From Spongiibacteraceae bacterium (lineage in GTDB: Bacteria; Pseudomonadota; Gammaproteobacteria; Pseudomonadales; Dasaniaceae): a stretch of 64,000 nt of DNA. Under the pieces are notes generated by a model that made no database searches, was not told where the DNA came from, and saw only the letters and a program-made list of their open reading frames with translations. Of the stretch, positions 24,549 through 33,960 are shown piece after piece; positions within the stretch are counted from its first letter, which is position 1; the number at the start of each line of letters is the position of its first letter. Both the position numbers and the translations under genes were made by a program. The DNA is taken from NCBI GenBank assembly GCA_028280715.1, contig JANQLG010000013.1, forward strand, positions 1 to 64,000, given 5' to 3'.

Positions 24549-25910
24549 CTAAAAGGTTAAGGTGAATTGGGCTCCTTCTTTGTCTGATTTGGTAAGAGCG
24601 ATAGTAGCCCCGTGTGCAGTCATAATCTGGCGAGCGAGGGCAAGACCGATACCCGAGCCTTCACGTTTGGTGGTAAAGAAGGGAACGAAAACCTTGGTGG
24701 CAATATCGGCAGGTACACCCGGGCCATTGTCACTGACTTCAATCACAATTTGACCACGTACGCTGAGTTGAGCCGTGAGTGAAATGGCAGGCGACGGGGT
24801 GTTAATCAGAGCCTGCTCGGCATTTTGTAATAGATTGATCAACACTTGCTCTAGCATTTCACTATCTGCTACCAGTTCCAGGCTTTGTGGTGTGACAGAC
24901 ACCTGCATATCGATACCTTTTTCCGACCAGCCACTGGAAAATAACTCCGTTAACCGGCTGAATAAAGCCTGTAAATTGATAGATTGTTTTTTCGGTGGAG
25001 GAAGCCGCATCAAGTCGCGATAACTTTGCACAAACTGCATTAAATTATCAGAACGTTTAGCTAATGTTTCCAGAGCATTGCTAGCGTCATTGAGTTCTTC
25101 CTGCACGATGTTTTTATCATCGCTATCCTTCAAATGGCGTTGCGAATCATCCACTAAATGCAGCGCTGTTTTAGCCAGCGATGCTACGGGAGTAATACTG
25201 TTGATGATTTCGTGAGTCAAAACGCGGGTGAGATCCTGCCAAGCCTGTAATTGTGCATCGTCCAGTTCACCTTGAATATCCTGCAGGCTGATCAGTTTTT
25301 CCTGCCGGCCGGAACTAACGACTTGTGTTGCCACTAGCATCAATTGCCGTGACACGCCGTCGTAGGACATAGTCACTAGTTGATGATTGCCCGGTTCAAT
25401 AGTTTCTACAATGTGGGCTAATTGACTGCCGAATTTTTCCAGATCTTTAAGCGCATTCACCTTCACATTGCCAAACAGTCTTCTTGCCGAGTGATTGTGC
25501 AAGGAGATATGTTGATCTAGATGAAGAGAAATGAGTGGCACTGGTGTGTGTTCAATCATTGCTTTTAGCCGTTGCAGATCCTTTTCTTTGTCGCCCTGAG
25601 CGGTTTTGAATTGATCCAAAATATCGGTAAAGGCTTTTTCCAGCGGCTCAAAGCTTGCGCCTTTAACTGGGGCATTAAAGCGTTGACTAAAATCACTGAC
25701 GTGAACTGCGTTTAAAAAACGAGTGAGTTCTGCATTGGTCACGCTGACATGTCGATGAAGTTCGAATAATGATAACGTCGTTAATGTCAGGGCCAGAAAA
25801 GTTGTGGCATGGTAGCCGCTATTAATTAAGGCGGCGACAAAGGCAGTGAGTAATACTGCCAATAGGGCAATGCGTAATCCCAGACGAAGAACAAAGTGTT
25901 TAGAGATCAT
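24549..25910 (-). CDS. Membrane sensor histidine kinase (NtrB-like)
   Basis: 453 residues from ATG 25910, which overlaps the regulator gene by 11 bp; a GTG at 25940 is a less likely start. Two N-terminal transmembrane helices (ALLAVLLTAFVAALINSG and TFLALTLTTLSLFEL) are followed by a PAS-like region and the H box LTHEIINSITPVASL. The HATPase domain has NLLQNAEQALI, DNGPGVPADI, FVPFFTTKREGSGIGLAL. It is translated with the sigma-54 response regulator and should phosphorylate it; the likely target is the divergent efflux operon. Confidence 0.93.
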   Translation of the reverse strand: MISKHFVLRLGLRIALLAVLLTAFVAALINSGYHATTFLALTLTTLSLFELHRHVSVTNAELTRFLNAVHVSDFSQRFNAPVKGASFEPLEKAFTDILDQFKTAQGDKEKDLQRLKAMIEHTPVPLISLHLDQHISLHNHSARRLFGNVKVNALKDLEKFGSQLAHIVETIEPGNHQLVTMSYDGVSRQLMLVATQVVSSGRQEKLISLQDIQGELDDAQLQAWQDLTRVLTHEIINSITPVASLAKTALHLVDDSQRHLKDSDDKNIVQEELNDASNALETLAKRSDNLMQFVQSYRDLMRLPPPKKQSINLQALFSRLTELFSSGWSEKGIDMQVSVTPQSLELVADSEMLEQVLINLLQNAEQALINTPSPAISLTAQLSVRGQIVIEVSDNGPGVPADIATKVFVPFFTTKREGSGIGLALARQIMTAHGATIALTKSDKEGAQFTLTF

Positions 25911-27309
25911 ATTTTTCCATCCGCCGGTAGAGGGCTGCACGGGTTAAACCCAGTTCCTTAGCTGCTCGGCTAATATTGTGTTGATGTTGTTGCAGAGCCT
26001 GTCGGATTAAGCTTCGCTCCATTCTCGCCAGATTTAAATCATCGCTGGTATGCTGATCAGTTGCAGATGGTGTTACACCAGTTTCTTGTTTTGATGTAGA
26101 TTCAGAGTGAGAATCGAGCTGTAAATCCTGAATATCAATTGCATCCCCTTCAGCAAAAATAACTGCGCGTTCAATGGCATGTCGCAAGGCTCGCACATTG
26201 CCCGGCCAGCGATACTTTATAGCCGCTTCTATTGCAGAAGTAGAAAGTTGTTTTACCGCTTTACGATATTTATTTGCATAGTGTTCAACATAATAATTGG
26301 CAATGTCCGGTATGTCGTCGGTACGTGATCGCAAGGGCGGTAGCGTGATTTGCACGGTGTTTAAACGGAACAGTAAGTCTGGCCTAAACAGTTTTTCATC
26401 GTTGAGTGTTTCTGTGTTGGCATTAGTCGCAGCAATGACGCGCACATTAAATGGTATGGCTTTATCACTACCCAGTGGCGTGACCTTGCGCTGCTCAAGT
26501 ACCGTGAGTAACTTGGCCTGAAGATGCGGGGGAATATTCGCAATTTCATCGAGAAATAACGTGCCGCCATCAGCAGCCACCAGTCGGCCGGTGCGATCGG
26601 TGTTGGCGCCGGTAAACGCGCCTTTTTTATGGCCAAATAATTCTGATTCAAATAGCGTTTCCGACAAGGCGCCGACGTCGACTGACATAAATACTTCATC
26701 AGCGCGCTGACTGAGATGATGGATTTCTCTGGCGGCTAATTCTTTGCCGGTACCGTTCTCACCCAGAATTAAAACATTGGCATCAGTAGGTGCGGCGCGG
26801 TCAATCATCGCCATCACATCCGTCATCGATTTCGATTTACCCAGTATTACCTGATGTGATCGGTTAGATGCTTCAACCAAAGCCTGGTTGCTGCGCTTGA
26901 GTTGGGACGCTTCAATACGACTTTTGCGTAACTGCACCGCAGCGGACAGCGTCGCAATCATCTTTTCGTTATGCCAGGGTTTGGTAATGAAATCGGTCGC
27001 GCCCAGTTTCATTGCTTCCACTGCAGTATCAACGCCCCCATGAGCTGTGATCATCACTACCACTGCATCAGGGTCGATCTCCATAATCCGCCGTAGCCAG
27101 GTAAAACCCTGTTCACCGGTACTTTCACCGGGCGAAAAATTCATATCCAGCAACAGCGCATCGATGGCGTGTTGTTTCATCAAGGCCGGGATGTCATCGG
27201 GGGATTCGCAGGTAATCACGGTGCCAAAGTGACGCTTTAGTAAAAGCTGTCCGGCCGTGAGGATGTCCTGGTCATCATCGATAAACAGAATGGTGCAGTC
27301 TTTATTCAT
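25900..27309 (-). CDS. Sigma-54-dependent response regulator (NtrC family)
   Basis: 469 residues. Receiver domain with acidic DDD near residue 10-12 and phospho-acceptor in ALLLDMNFSPGE; AAA+ domain with Walker A GENGTGKELAAREIH, the sigma-54 contact loop GAFTGA, Walker B-like [13 protein letters not shown]; and a C-terminal Fis-type HTH (NISRAAKELGLTRAALYRRM). It activates RNA polymerase carrying sigma-54 from upstream sites. A matching sigma-54 promoter and tandem repeats stand in front of the divergent HlyD-ABC operon. Confidence 0.95.
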   Translation of the reverse strand: MNKDCTILFIDDDQDILTAGQLLLKRHFGTVITCESPDDIPALMKQHAIDALLLDMNFSPGESTGEQGFTWLRRIMEIDPDAVVVMITAHGGVDTAVEAMKLGATDFITKPWHNEKMIATLSAAVQLRKSRIEASQLKRSNQALVEASNRSHQVILGKSKSMTDVMAMIDRAAPTDANVLILGENGTGKELAAREIHHLSQRADEVFMSVDVGALSETLFESELFGHKKGAFTGANTDRTGRLVAADGGTLFLDEIANIPPHLQAKLLTVLEQRKVTPLGSDKAIPFNVRVIAATNANTETLNDEKLFRPDLLFRLNTVQITLPPLRSRTDDIPDIANYYVEHYANKYRKAVKQLSTSAIEAAIKYRWPGNVRALRHAIERAVIFAEGDAIDIQDLQLDSHSESTSKQETGVTPSATDQHTSDDLNLARMERSLIRQALQQHQHNISRAAKELGLTRAALYRRMEKYDL

Positions 27310-27343
27310 GTCCTTGGATCTTATTATCTATTCCAGCAAATTG

Positions 27344-27378
27344 TTCGATATCGTACAGCTAGTGCTCGAATCCGTACA
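27344..27378 (+). promoter_or_regulatory. Candidate activator sites for the efflux operon
   Basis: Two related 14-bp elements, TTCGATATCGTACA (27344-27357) and CTCGAATCCGTACA (27365-27378), share 10 bases and lie exactly 21 bp apart, two helical turns. They sit 75-110 bp before the sigma-54 promoter, a usual distance for NtrC-type enhancer sites. Binding is inferred. Confidence 0.5.
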
Positions 27379-27452
27379 CCTCCAATTGTTCGTTAGTGAA
27401 CGTTTAACTCATCGATAAATATTTTTTCTTTATAAATCATGGAGTTAAAAAA

Positions 27453-27468
27453 TGGCACAGAAGCTGCT
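27453..27468 (+). promoter_or_regulatory. Sigma-54 promoter of the HlyD-ABC operon
   Basis: TGGCACAGAAGCTGCT fits the -24/-12 consensus: GG (27454-27455), exactly ten bases, GC (27466-27467). It is about 110 bp upstream of the adaptor gene and the neighbouring regulator is a sigma-54 activator. Confidence 0.75.
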
Positions 27469-27579
27469 CTGTCATAACGCAACGGTATGACTTTCACACA
27501 GCAGATTTCGTGCCCTATTTATCAGTACCGGGTACAAGTGACATCAGAATAAGAACAAATGGAAAGGAAATGTGAAGCA

Positions 27580-28956
27580 ATGAGTTCAAGTCCAGATCAG
27601 AATCAACCCACTGACGAAGCCCAAAAGGTGTATCAGCTGTCGGGCAGTGACTCTGTTAGTGAGGGGGGGAATGGGTCTGGTTATGGCTCTGGTCATAATA
27701 TGGATCGTGTGATTGAAAAACCGACGTTGTTTGGCATCAAGCGCAGCCTAGTCATCATGGGGGTGGCATTACTGGTTGTGCTGGTGCCAGCTTTTATCTG
27801 GTTTAGCGATGTGGTGAGTACACGGACGTTCACCGTCGCCAATGACCGCATCACCGTATCAACCGTCACCGAAGGCACTTTTGAAGATTATATTCCGGTA
27901 CGGGGGCGAGTGGCACCACTCAAAACATTATTCCTAGATGCCGTTCAAGGTGGGCGCGTTGAAGAAATGTTTGTTGAAGATGGAGCATCGGTCATTGCCG
28001 GGCAGCAAATTCTTCGTCTTTCCAATTCTGATTTACAACTGAGTGTGATGAGCACTGAGTCCAGGGTCATGGAGCAGCTCAATGCTATTCGCGATCAGGA
28101 GTTACGACTGGAACAAAATCGTCTTGGTCATAAACACACGCTGGTGGAGTTGGACTACAACATTCGTCGTTTAAGTCGTGATGTCGAGCGCAATAAAAAC
28201 TTGATCGAAAAAGGGCATGTATCTTCCCATGAATACGACAATATGGTCGATCAATTGGATTACTACCGCGAGCGGCGTGTAGTGACCAAGGAAAGCCAGG
28301 AATCCGATGAACGTATGATGGTCGCTCAACTGGCTTTCTTTAATGAAAAAACCAAAGTGATGGAAGATAACCTGGCCTTTGCCAGAAAAAGCCTTGAAGC
28401 ATTACAAGTTAAAGCGCCGGTGGCGGGCAGACTATCGGGCTTTGATTTGGAAGTTGGACAAAATGTCCCCAGAGGGGCGCGTATTGGGCAAATCGATAAT
28501 CCAAAGGAATTCAAACTGACCGCCAATATTGATGAATATTATTTGGGGCGGGTCGATTTGGAGCAAATGGCCAACTTTACCCGCGGAGGCAAAGACTACC
28601 AATTACGCATCACCAAAATTTATCCCAATGTGGTCAATGGCCAATTTCAGGTGGATATGCAGTTTTTAGAAGATAAACCTGCAGACTTACGACGCGGACA
28701 AACCATTCAATCAAAATTAACACTGGGTGACGCCAACCCCGCCTTGCTGATTCCCAACGGGCCATTTATGCAGGATACCGGTGGGCAATGGATATTTGTC
28801 CTCAGTAGTGACAACAGTATCGCGACACGTCGGCAGATAAAGCTGGGGCAAAAAAATAACCGCTATGTTGAGGTGTTAGAGGGATTGCAGTCAGGTGAAA
28901 AAGTGGTCACTTCGTCGTACTCCTCTTTTATGGAAGTTGATCAATTGAACCTATAA
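27580..28956 (+). CDS. HlyD/MacA-type periplasmic adaptor
   Basis: 458 residues from ATG 27580 (AAGGA 10 nt upstream); an ATG at 27559 is possible. A cytoplasmic Gly/Ser-rich N-terminus leads to one transmembrane helix (LVIMGVALLVVLVPAFIWF), then lipoyl halves (GRVAPLKTLFLDAVQGGRVEEMFVEDG split by a coiled-coil hairpin, and LQVKAPVAGRLSGFDLEVGQ), and beta-barrel domains. It links the inner membrane ABC permease to an outer membrane channel. First gene of the operon. Confidence 0.9.
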   Translation: MSSSPDQNQPTDEAQKVYQLSGSDSVSEGGNGSGYGSGHNMDRVIEKPTLFGIKRSLVIMGVALLVVLVPAFIWFSDVVSTRTFTVANDRITVSTVTEGTFEDYIPVRGRVAPLKTLFLDAVQGGRVEEMFVEDGASVIAGQQILRLSNSDLQLSVMSTESRVMEQLNAIRDQELRLEQNRLGHKHTLVELDYNIRRLSRDVERNKNLIEKGHVSSHEYDNMVDQLDYYRERRVVTKESQESDERMMVAQLAFFNEKTKVMEDNLAFARKSLEALQVKAPVAGRLSGFDLEVGQNVPRGARIGQIDNPKEFKLTANIDEYYLGRVDLEQMANFTRGGKDYQLRITKIYPNVVNGQFQVDMQFLEDKPADLRRGQTIQSKLTLGDANPALLIPNGPFMQDTGGQWIFVLSSDNSIATRRQIKLGQKNNRYVEVLEGLQSGEKVVTSSYSSFMEVDQLNL

Positions 28957-28997
28957 CGACTTCTAGCCATTGGAAAATGAATAAACATAAGGAAAAG

Positions 28998-29723
28998 ATG
29001 ATGATTAAATTACACGGCCTTTCAAAGAGCTATCGCACCGATACCGTAGAAACCATTGCACTCAATAACATCAATATTGAAATCAATCAGGGTGAGTTTG
29101 TTTCGGTCATGGGGCCATCGGGTTGTGGTAAATCTACTCTCTTGAACATTATCGGCATGCTCGATACGCCCACCAGTGGTCACTACTATTTTATGGATGA
29201 GGATATTGCTCGATTCAAAGAAAGCCGTCTGGGAAATATTCGTAAACAGTACATCGGTTTTATTTTTCAAAGTTTCAATCTGATCGATGAACTCAGTGTG
29301 GAGGAAAATATTGAGCTGGCGTTGCTCTATCACAATATTGGTGGCAAGGAGCGCAAACAACGCGTTGAACAGGCTATGGAAAAAATGGGTATCGCACATC
29401 GTGCTAAGCATATGCCGGGGCAATTATCTGGTGGGCAGCAACAACGGGTTGCCGTAGCGCGCGCGGTAGTCGGAGGCCAAAGAGTGATCCTCGCCGACGA
29501 GCCTACGGGTAATTTGGATAGCCACAACGGTCAGGAAGTAATGAATTTATTACAACAACTCAACGATGAGGGTACTACTATCGTGATGGTGACACATTCA
29601 GCCTCACATGCAGATTATGCGCAACGAACCATCAATTTATTTGATGGTCATGTGGTGACGGAAAGTATTCGAGGCAAGGAGCGTTTAGTAAATACGGCAG
29701 TAATTGAAAGTACCACTGCATAA
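28998..29723 (+). CDS. ABC transporter ATP-binding protein (MacB/LolD-like)
   Basis: 241 residues from ATG 28998, with AAGGA just upstream; an ATG at 28977 would add seven residues and ATG 29001 is also possible. Walker A GPSGCGKSTLL, Q loop FIFQSFNLIDELSVEEN, signature LSGGQQQRVAVARAVV, Walker B ILADEPTGNLDS and the H loop VTHSASHA. It powers the MacB-type permease encoded next, 19 bp away. Confidence 0.94.
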   Translation: MMIKLHGLSKSYRTDTVETIALNNINIEINQGEFVSVMGPSGCGKSTLLNIIGMLDTPTSGHYYFMDEDIARFKESRLGNIRKQYIGFIFQSFNLIDELSVEENIELALLYHNIGGKERKQRVEQAMEKMGIAHRAKHMPGQLSGGQQQRVAVARAVVGGQRVILADEPTGNLDSHNGQEVMNLLQQLNDEGTTIVMVTHSASHADYAQRTINLFDGHVVTESIRGKERLVNTAVIESTTA

Positions 29724-29742
29724 TCTGACAAAGGAGAGTCAT

Positions 29743-32181
29743 ATGTTTAAAAGCTATGTTCAACTGGCGTTAAGAAATTTGCTAAAGCATCGTCTCTACG
29801 CAGTGATTAATATTTTTGGTTTAACTATTGGGTTGATGGTTTTTTTGTTGGGCGAGTTCTTGGCAGCTTATGAATATAACCATGACAATATGTTTTCCGC
29901 GCGTGATCAAATATATGTTGCAGGTGCCATTATCGGCCCTAATATCAATATAGGGATTGATAAAGCGGATAGCGTACATACTGCGCTTGCTCCTTTACTT
30001 GATGCAGAGCTTGATGATGATGTGTTAATAGCCCGAACAATCGACCGAGAAATGGTTTTAAGTAAAGACAATGATAATTATCTTCAAAGAATGCATTTTG
30101 TAGATAAGGAGTTTTTTCGTATTTTTGATTTTACCTATTTATATGGTGATGAATCGTCACTGGACCAAAAGGAGGGCATAGTATTAACCCGCGATATGGC
30201 TAAAAAGTTTTTTGGTCGTGTGGATGTGCTGGGAGAAACTGTAAGAATAAAAAATAGTCAGGATCTCTACGTGACTGCTGTTATTGAAAATTTGCCCAAG
30301 GATACTCATTTCAATTCATCAATTATTCTCAGGAAATCGCTAGATATTATTGCTTCAATAGACATGTTGTCTGATGTTACAAATTTTGAAGGTGACTGGT
30401 TTAATCTTAGCTTTAACGCTGACCGAACCTATATTTTACTACCCTGGAATCGCAATGAAGCTTGGCTGCAACAACAGTTGTCGGCTGTTTACGAGCGACA
30501 TGCCCCTCCCTTTGCAAAGGAGTTCGTTACTGGGGTAAAAGTTTATCCTTTGGTAGACGTGAATACGTTTGTTTGGGATGCGGCTGGTCTTCCCATCATT
30601 GAATCAGTGCGTGTATTAGGTTTATTGGTTCTGTTAATAGCTTGTGTCAATTACACCAATTTGGCTACAGCCCAGAACTTTAGTCGTACCCGAGAAGTGG
30701 GTTTACGAAAAGCCTTTGGCGCTACTCCCATGCAGTTACTAACACAGTTTTTGGTGGAAAGTCTCACGTTGGCTTCTGTCAGCTTATTGTTGGCGCTAGT
30801 CGCAATTGAAATGCTGTTACCCGTCTATAATTCTCTTGCTGGAAAACATGTAGTACTCAATTATGTCGATGCTCTTCCTATGCTGATCAGTGTAGTTGTT
30901 GTCGTGGCCTTATTGGCTGGAGCCTATCCAGCCTTTCTAATTACTCGTTTAAATCCTATAGATAGTTTGCATAACTCTATGCTTAAAGGGCGGAAAGGTG
31001 GTTTGTTTCGAAGTGTAATGATCGGTGGGCAATTTGCCATATCCATTTTTATGTTATCTATAGTTCTAATTGTTCATTATCAGAATATGAAGGTTGAAGA
31101 GGAAAGTCATATCTTTCCGAAATCACAGATAGTGGTGATGGATAATATAGGGTGGGATGAAATTAAGCCTCATCATGAGACCTTGCGTCAGGAGTTAAAA
31201 GAGATAGATGGTGTGGAACAGGTGTCACTATCAAGTACAGTTCCTTTTTCCCAGAACAGTAATGTAATAAAAGTGACATCGATTAAAGGTGATGAATCTA
31301 ATGTTATAGCAATAGATCAATTATCTGTAGATTATGACTTCTTTGATTTATATGGTGTTGATTTTCTAGCGGGAAGAGATTTCGATCAGACAATAACCAA
31401 TGATGCCTATCGAGATTCTTCGTCGCAGTTAAATGTTGTTATCAATCAGATGGCAGCTAAGAAGTTGGGTATTGAAAATGATCCAATAGGTAAGACTTTT
31501 TATAATACTACTGATCCTGATAGAGGTGGTTTGGAGGCTAGTTCTCTACAATTTAATGTTGTAGGGCTGATTCCTGATTTAAATATTCGTGGGCTGTATA
31601 ACAGTGTGCAGCCCTATGTCTTTTTTATTCGACCTGAAAATCACGTTAGAGCATCGGTACGCATTTCGGCTGATGCTGATTTTCAAAGTGTTTTGCAAAA
31701 GATCGACGTGGCATGGGAAAGCGTTATTCCCGGTCATCCAATCAGTAGATCCTTTCTGGATGATATTTTTAATGATGTATTCATTATTTTTGAATCAATG
31801 AATCAAGCTCTTGCCGTTTTTTCAGCGATAGCGCTCGATCTCGCTTTAATTGGTTTGTTTGGTCTTGCCGCATTTATGGCAAAGCTAAAGACCAAAGAAA
31901 TCGGTATGCGCAAGGTATTGGGCGCTAATATTTTTCAGATTGTGCGCTTGTTGATTTGGCAGTTTTCCATTCCGGTTATGTGGTCGCTATTGGTGGCGAT
32001 ACCATTGGCCTATTTTGCTTCTAATATTTATTTAAACTTTTTTGCTGATCGAATCAGTTTTGTTCCGGTTTTGATTGGAGTGTCATGTGTGGCAGGTATT
32101 TTGTTGTCATGGATGATTGTGGCAGGTCATGCTATCAAGATTGCAGGTGCTAACCCTATACATGCACTGCGTTATGAATAA
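29743..32181 (+). CDS. ABC transporter permease, MacB/FtsX type
   Basis: 812 residues from ATG 29743 with AAAGGAG upstream. Two MacB-type halves: N-terminal helix after LRNLLKHRLYAVINIFGLTIGL, a large periplasmic domain, an FtsX permease domain with the signature SRTREVGLRKAFGATPMQLL, then a second helix/periplasmic unit and FtsX domain with TKEIGMRKVLGANIFQIV. Eight transmembrane helices in all. This type works as a mechanotransmitter that expels peptides or lipids from the periplasm rather than a classic channel. Substrate unknown. Confidence 0.93.
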   Translation: MFKSYVQLALRNLLKHRLYAVINIFGLTIGLMVFLLGEFLAAYEYNHDNMFSARDQIYVAGAIIGPNINIGIDKADSVHTALAPLLDAELDDDVLIARTIDREMVLSKDNDNYLQRMHFVDKEFFRIFDFTYLYGDESSLDQKEGIVLTRDMAKKFFGRVDVLGETVRIKNSQDLYVTAVIENLPKDTHFNSSIILRKSLDIIASIDMLSDVTNFEGDWFNLSFNADRTYILLPWNRNEAWLQQQLSAVYERHAPPFAKEFVTGVKVYPLVDVNTFVWDAAGLPIIESVRVLGLLVLLIACVNYTNLATAQNFSRTREVGLRKAFGATPMQLLTQFLVESLTLASVSLLLALVAIEMLLPVYNSLAGKHVVLNYVDALPMLISVVVVVALLAGAYPAFLITRLNPIDSLHNSMLKGRKGGLFRSVMIGGQFAISIFMLSIVLIVHYQNMKVEEESHIFPKSQIVVMDNIGWDEIKPHHETLRQELKEIDGVEQVSLSSTVPFSQNSNVIKVTSIKGDESNVIAIDQLSVDYDFFDLYGVDFLAGRDFDQTITNDAYRDSSSQLNVVINQMAAKKLGIENDPIGKTFYNTTDPDRGGLEASSLQFNVVGLIPDLNIRGLYNSVQPYVFFIRPENHVRASVRISADADFQSVLQKIDVAWESVIPGHPISRSFLDDIFNDVFIIFESMNQALAVFSAIALDLALIGLFGLAAFMAKLKTKEIGMRKVLGANIFQIVRLLIWQFSIPVMWSLLVAIPLAYFASNIYLNFFADRISFVPVLIGVSCVAGILLSWMIVAGHAIKIAGANPIHALRYE

Positions 32182-32192
32182 GGAGATGAGTT

Positions 32193-32888
32193 ATGAAAAA
32201 GAATATTCACTGTTTAATCGTTGTTTTTTTGTTGATGATTACCAATCTTGTTTATGCGAAGACTGAGCATATTGAACATGCCTTTGTTGTGTCAGAGGGA
32301 GGATTACTGCATATCGATACGGATGAAGGGGTGGTTAATATTGAGAGTTGGGATAACGATGAAGTGGATGTGTCGATAGCGTTAAAAGGATCGCAAAAAT
32401 ATTTGGACAGGTTTAACGTTAATATCGAACAGCTGGGTAATACAATAAATATTTCGGGGAAGCGTTCCTGGATGGATGGAGTCGATGTCAGATATGACAT
32501 TAAAGTGCCAACACAATTTAATCTTGAAGTCATTGTCGGCGGAGGGGTTATTGATATTGGCACTTTAATAGGTGACATCCGTATTGATCTTGGCGGTGGC
32601 CATATAGAAACTCAAACGATTACCGGCGACTTAACTATTGATTTGGGTGGTGGTCGTATCCATGCTGGAGATATTGTAGGTAACTTAACCGTTGATCTTG
32701 GTGGCGGGCGCATCCATGCTGGAGATATTACCGGTAATTTAACCATTGATTTGGGCGGCGGCAGTATCGATGTTGGCGATGTAGGTGGTGATCTCAATAT
32801 TGATTCTAATGTTGGCACTATCAATCTGGGAGAAGTAAAAGGAGCTTCTAATATTGATAATACCATTGGCAGTGTTGTGTTAAATTAA
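32193..32888 (+). CDS. Exported beta-solenoid repeat protein (DUF4097/DUF2807-like)
   Basis: 231 residues. Signal peptide (IHCLIVVFLLMITNLVYA) and then a right-handed beta-helix-like domain. From about residue 128 an 18-residue unit recurs four times with the pattern NLTIDLGGG-I-GDI-G; two copies contain the identical GRIHAGDI. The DNA repeats have a 54-bp period (32577-32792). It closes the sigma-54-controlled efflux operon, 11 bp after the permease, so it probably acts in the periplasm with the transporter. Function unknown. Confidence 0.8.
   Translation: MKKNIHCLIVVFLLMITNLVYAKTEHIEHAFVVSEGGLLHIDTDEGVVNIESWDNDEVDVSIALKGSQKYLDRFNVNIEQLGNTINISGKRSWMDGVDVRYDIKVPTQFNLEVIVGGGVIDIGTLIGDIRIDLGGGHIETQTITGDLTIDLGGGRIHAGDIVGNLTVDLGGGRIHAGDITGNLTIDLGGGSIDVGDVGGDLNIDSNVGTINLGEVKGASNIDNTIGSVVLN
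32577..32792 (+). repeat. Four 54-bp in-frame repeats in the beta-solenoid gene
   Basis: Units begin at 32577, 32631, 32685 and 32739. The second and third are nearly identical in DNA, the outer ones diverged. Each encodes one 18-residue solenoid turn. Confidence 0.85.
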
Positions 32889-33002
32889 GATATTAATGAT
32901 CGATAAAAGAATACCATCGGCCCTTTATTTTCTGTTGGATGATTTCATGCCGGGTTAAGGAAAATTCGCACAACGCGAGTTAACTCTCTACAATTCCGGC
33001 TT

Positions 33003-33893
33003 ATGTCTACCACAGTACTCTTTATTATTTATTCCTCGTTAATTGCAGCGGCTTCAATGTTGGGCGGCTTGCTGCCTTCTTTGATTAAGCTGACCCATAC
33101 CCGCACGCAATTAATTATGAGTTTTGTTGCGGGTCTCATGTTGGGAGTGGCTTGCTATCATCTGATTCCGCATTCAGTAGTGTCTATCGGTGGCGACGAA
33201 GCCGTAGAGAAAACCGTCTGGTGGCTGATGATTGGTCTGCTGGTGATGTTTGTGTTGCTGCGTACCTTTCATTTTCATCAGCACGATCACAGTGACGAAC
33301 ACGACCACCATCATCACCATGGGCATGAACACAGTCATGGCGCCAGTTCTCTCAGTTGGGTAGGTGTAGCGACTGGTTTGACGTTGCACACATTAATTGA
33401 CGGTGTGGCGTTGGGTGCTGCCATTTTAGCGGATACTGTTAAGGAGACGGCCGGATTATTTAGTCTGGGTGTCTTCGTTGCTATTGTGTTGCACAAGCCT
33501 TTGGATGCTATGTCGATTACTTCATTAATGAGAATCAGTCATTTTTCACAGCGAAAGATCATGCTTGTAAATGCGGTATTTGCCACCATGTGTCCTTTAG
33601 GCGCGTTATTGTTTTTCTGGGGCATCGATCTGGTCAGCGCCCAGCAAACATTGTTGGTGGGGGCGGCATTGGCATTTTCTGCCGGTGTGTTTCTTTGTAT
33701 TTCGCTTAGTGATCTACTGCCGGAAGTACAATTTCACAGTCATGACAGTGTGAAGTTAACGATAGCGTTGGCACTAGGTGTCGCCCTGGCCTATGGTATT
33801 GGTATGCTGGAGCCTGAGCATAGCCATCGCTATATGCCTGAACATAGTCATCGCTACACACCTGAACATGCTATCGGGGTTGACCCACGCTAA
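33003..33893 (+). CDS. ZIP family metal transporter
   Basis: 296 residues, about eight transmembrane helices. Metal-site helices carry GVACYHLIPHSV, LTLHTLIDGVALGA and VLHKPLDAMSI, the ZIP H-x-x-x-D/H patterns. A histidine-rich cytosolic loop (near residues 95-115) should bind zinc. The C-terminus adds a tandem PEHSHRYMPEHSHRY tail that is rare in the family. Likely imports zinc or another divalent metal. Confidence 0.9.
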   Translation: MSTTVLFIIYSSLIAAASMLGGLLPSLIKLTHTRTQLIMSFVAGLMLGVACYHLIPHSVVSIGGDEAVEKTVWWLMIGLLVMFVLLRTFHFHQHDHSDEHDHHHHHGHEHSHGASSLSWVGVATGLTLHTLIDGVALGAAILADTVKETAGLFSLGVFVAIVLHKPLDAMSITSLMRISHFSQRKIMLVNAVFATMCPLGALLFFWGIDLVSAQQTLLVGAALAFSAGVFLCISLSDLLPEVQFHSHDSVKLTIALALGVALAYGIGMLEPEHSHRYMPEHSHRYTPEHAIGVDPR

Positions 33894-33960
33894 TTGGTGA
33901 TAAACAAAAGGCGATAAGCAAAAAGGTATTGTTGTTCTGTTTTTAGGTTGGGAATGATCC

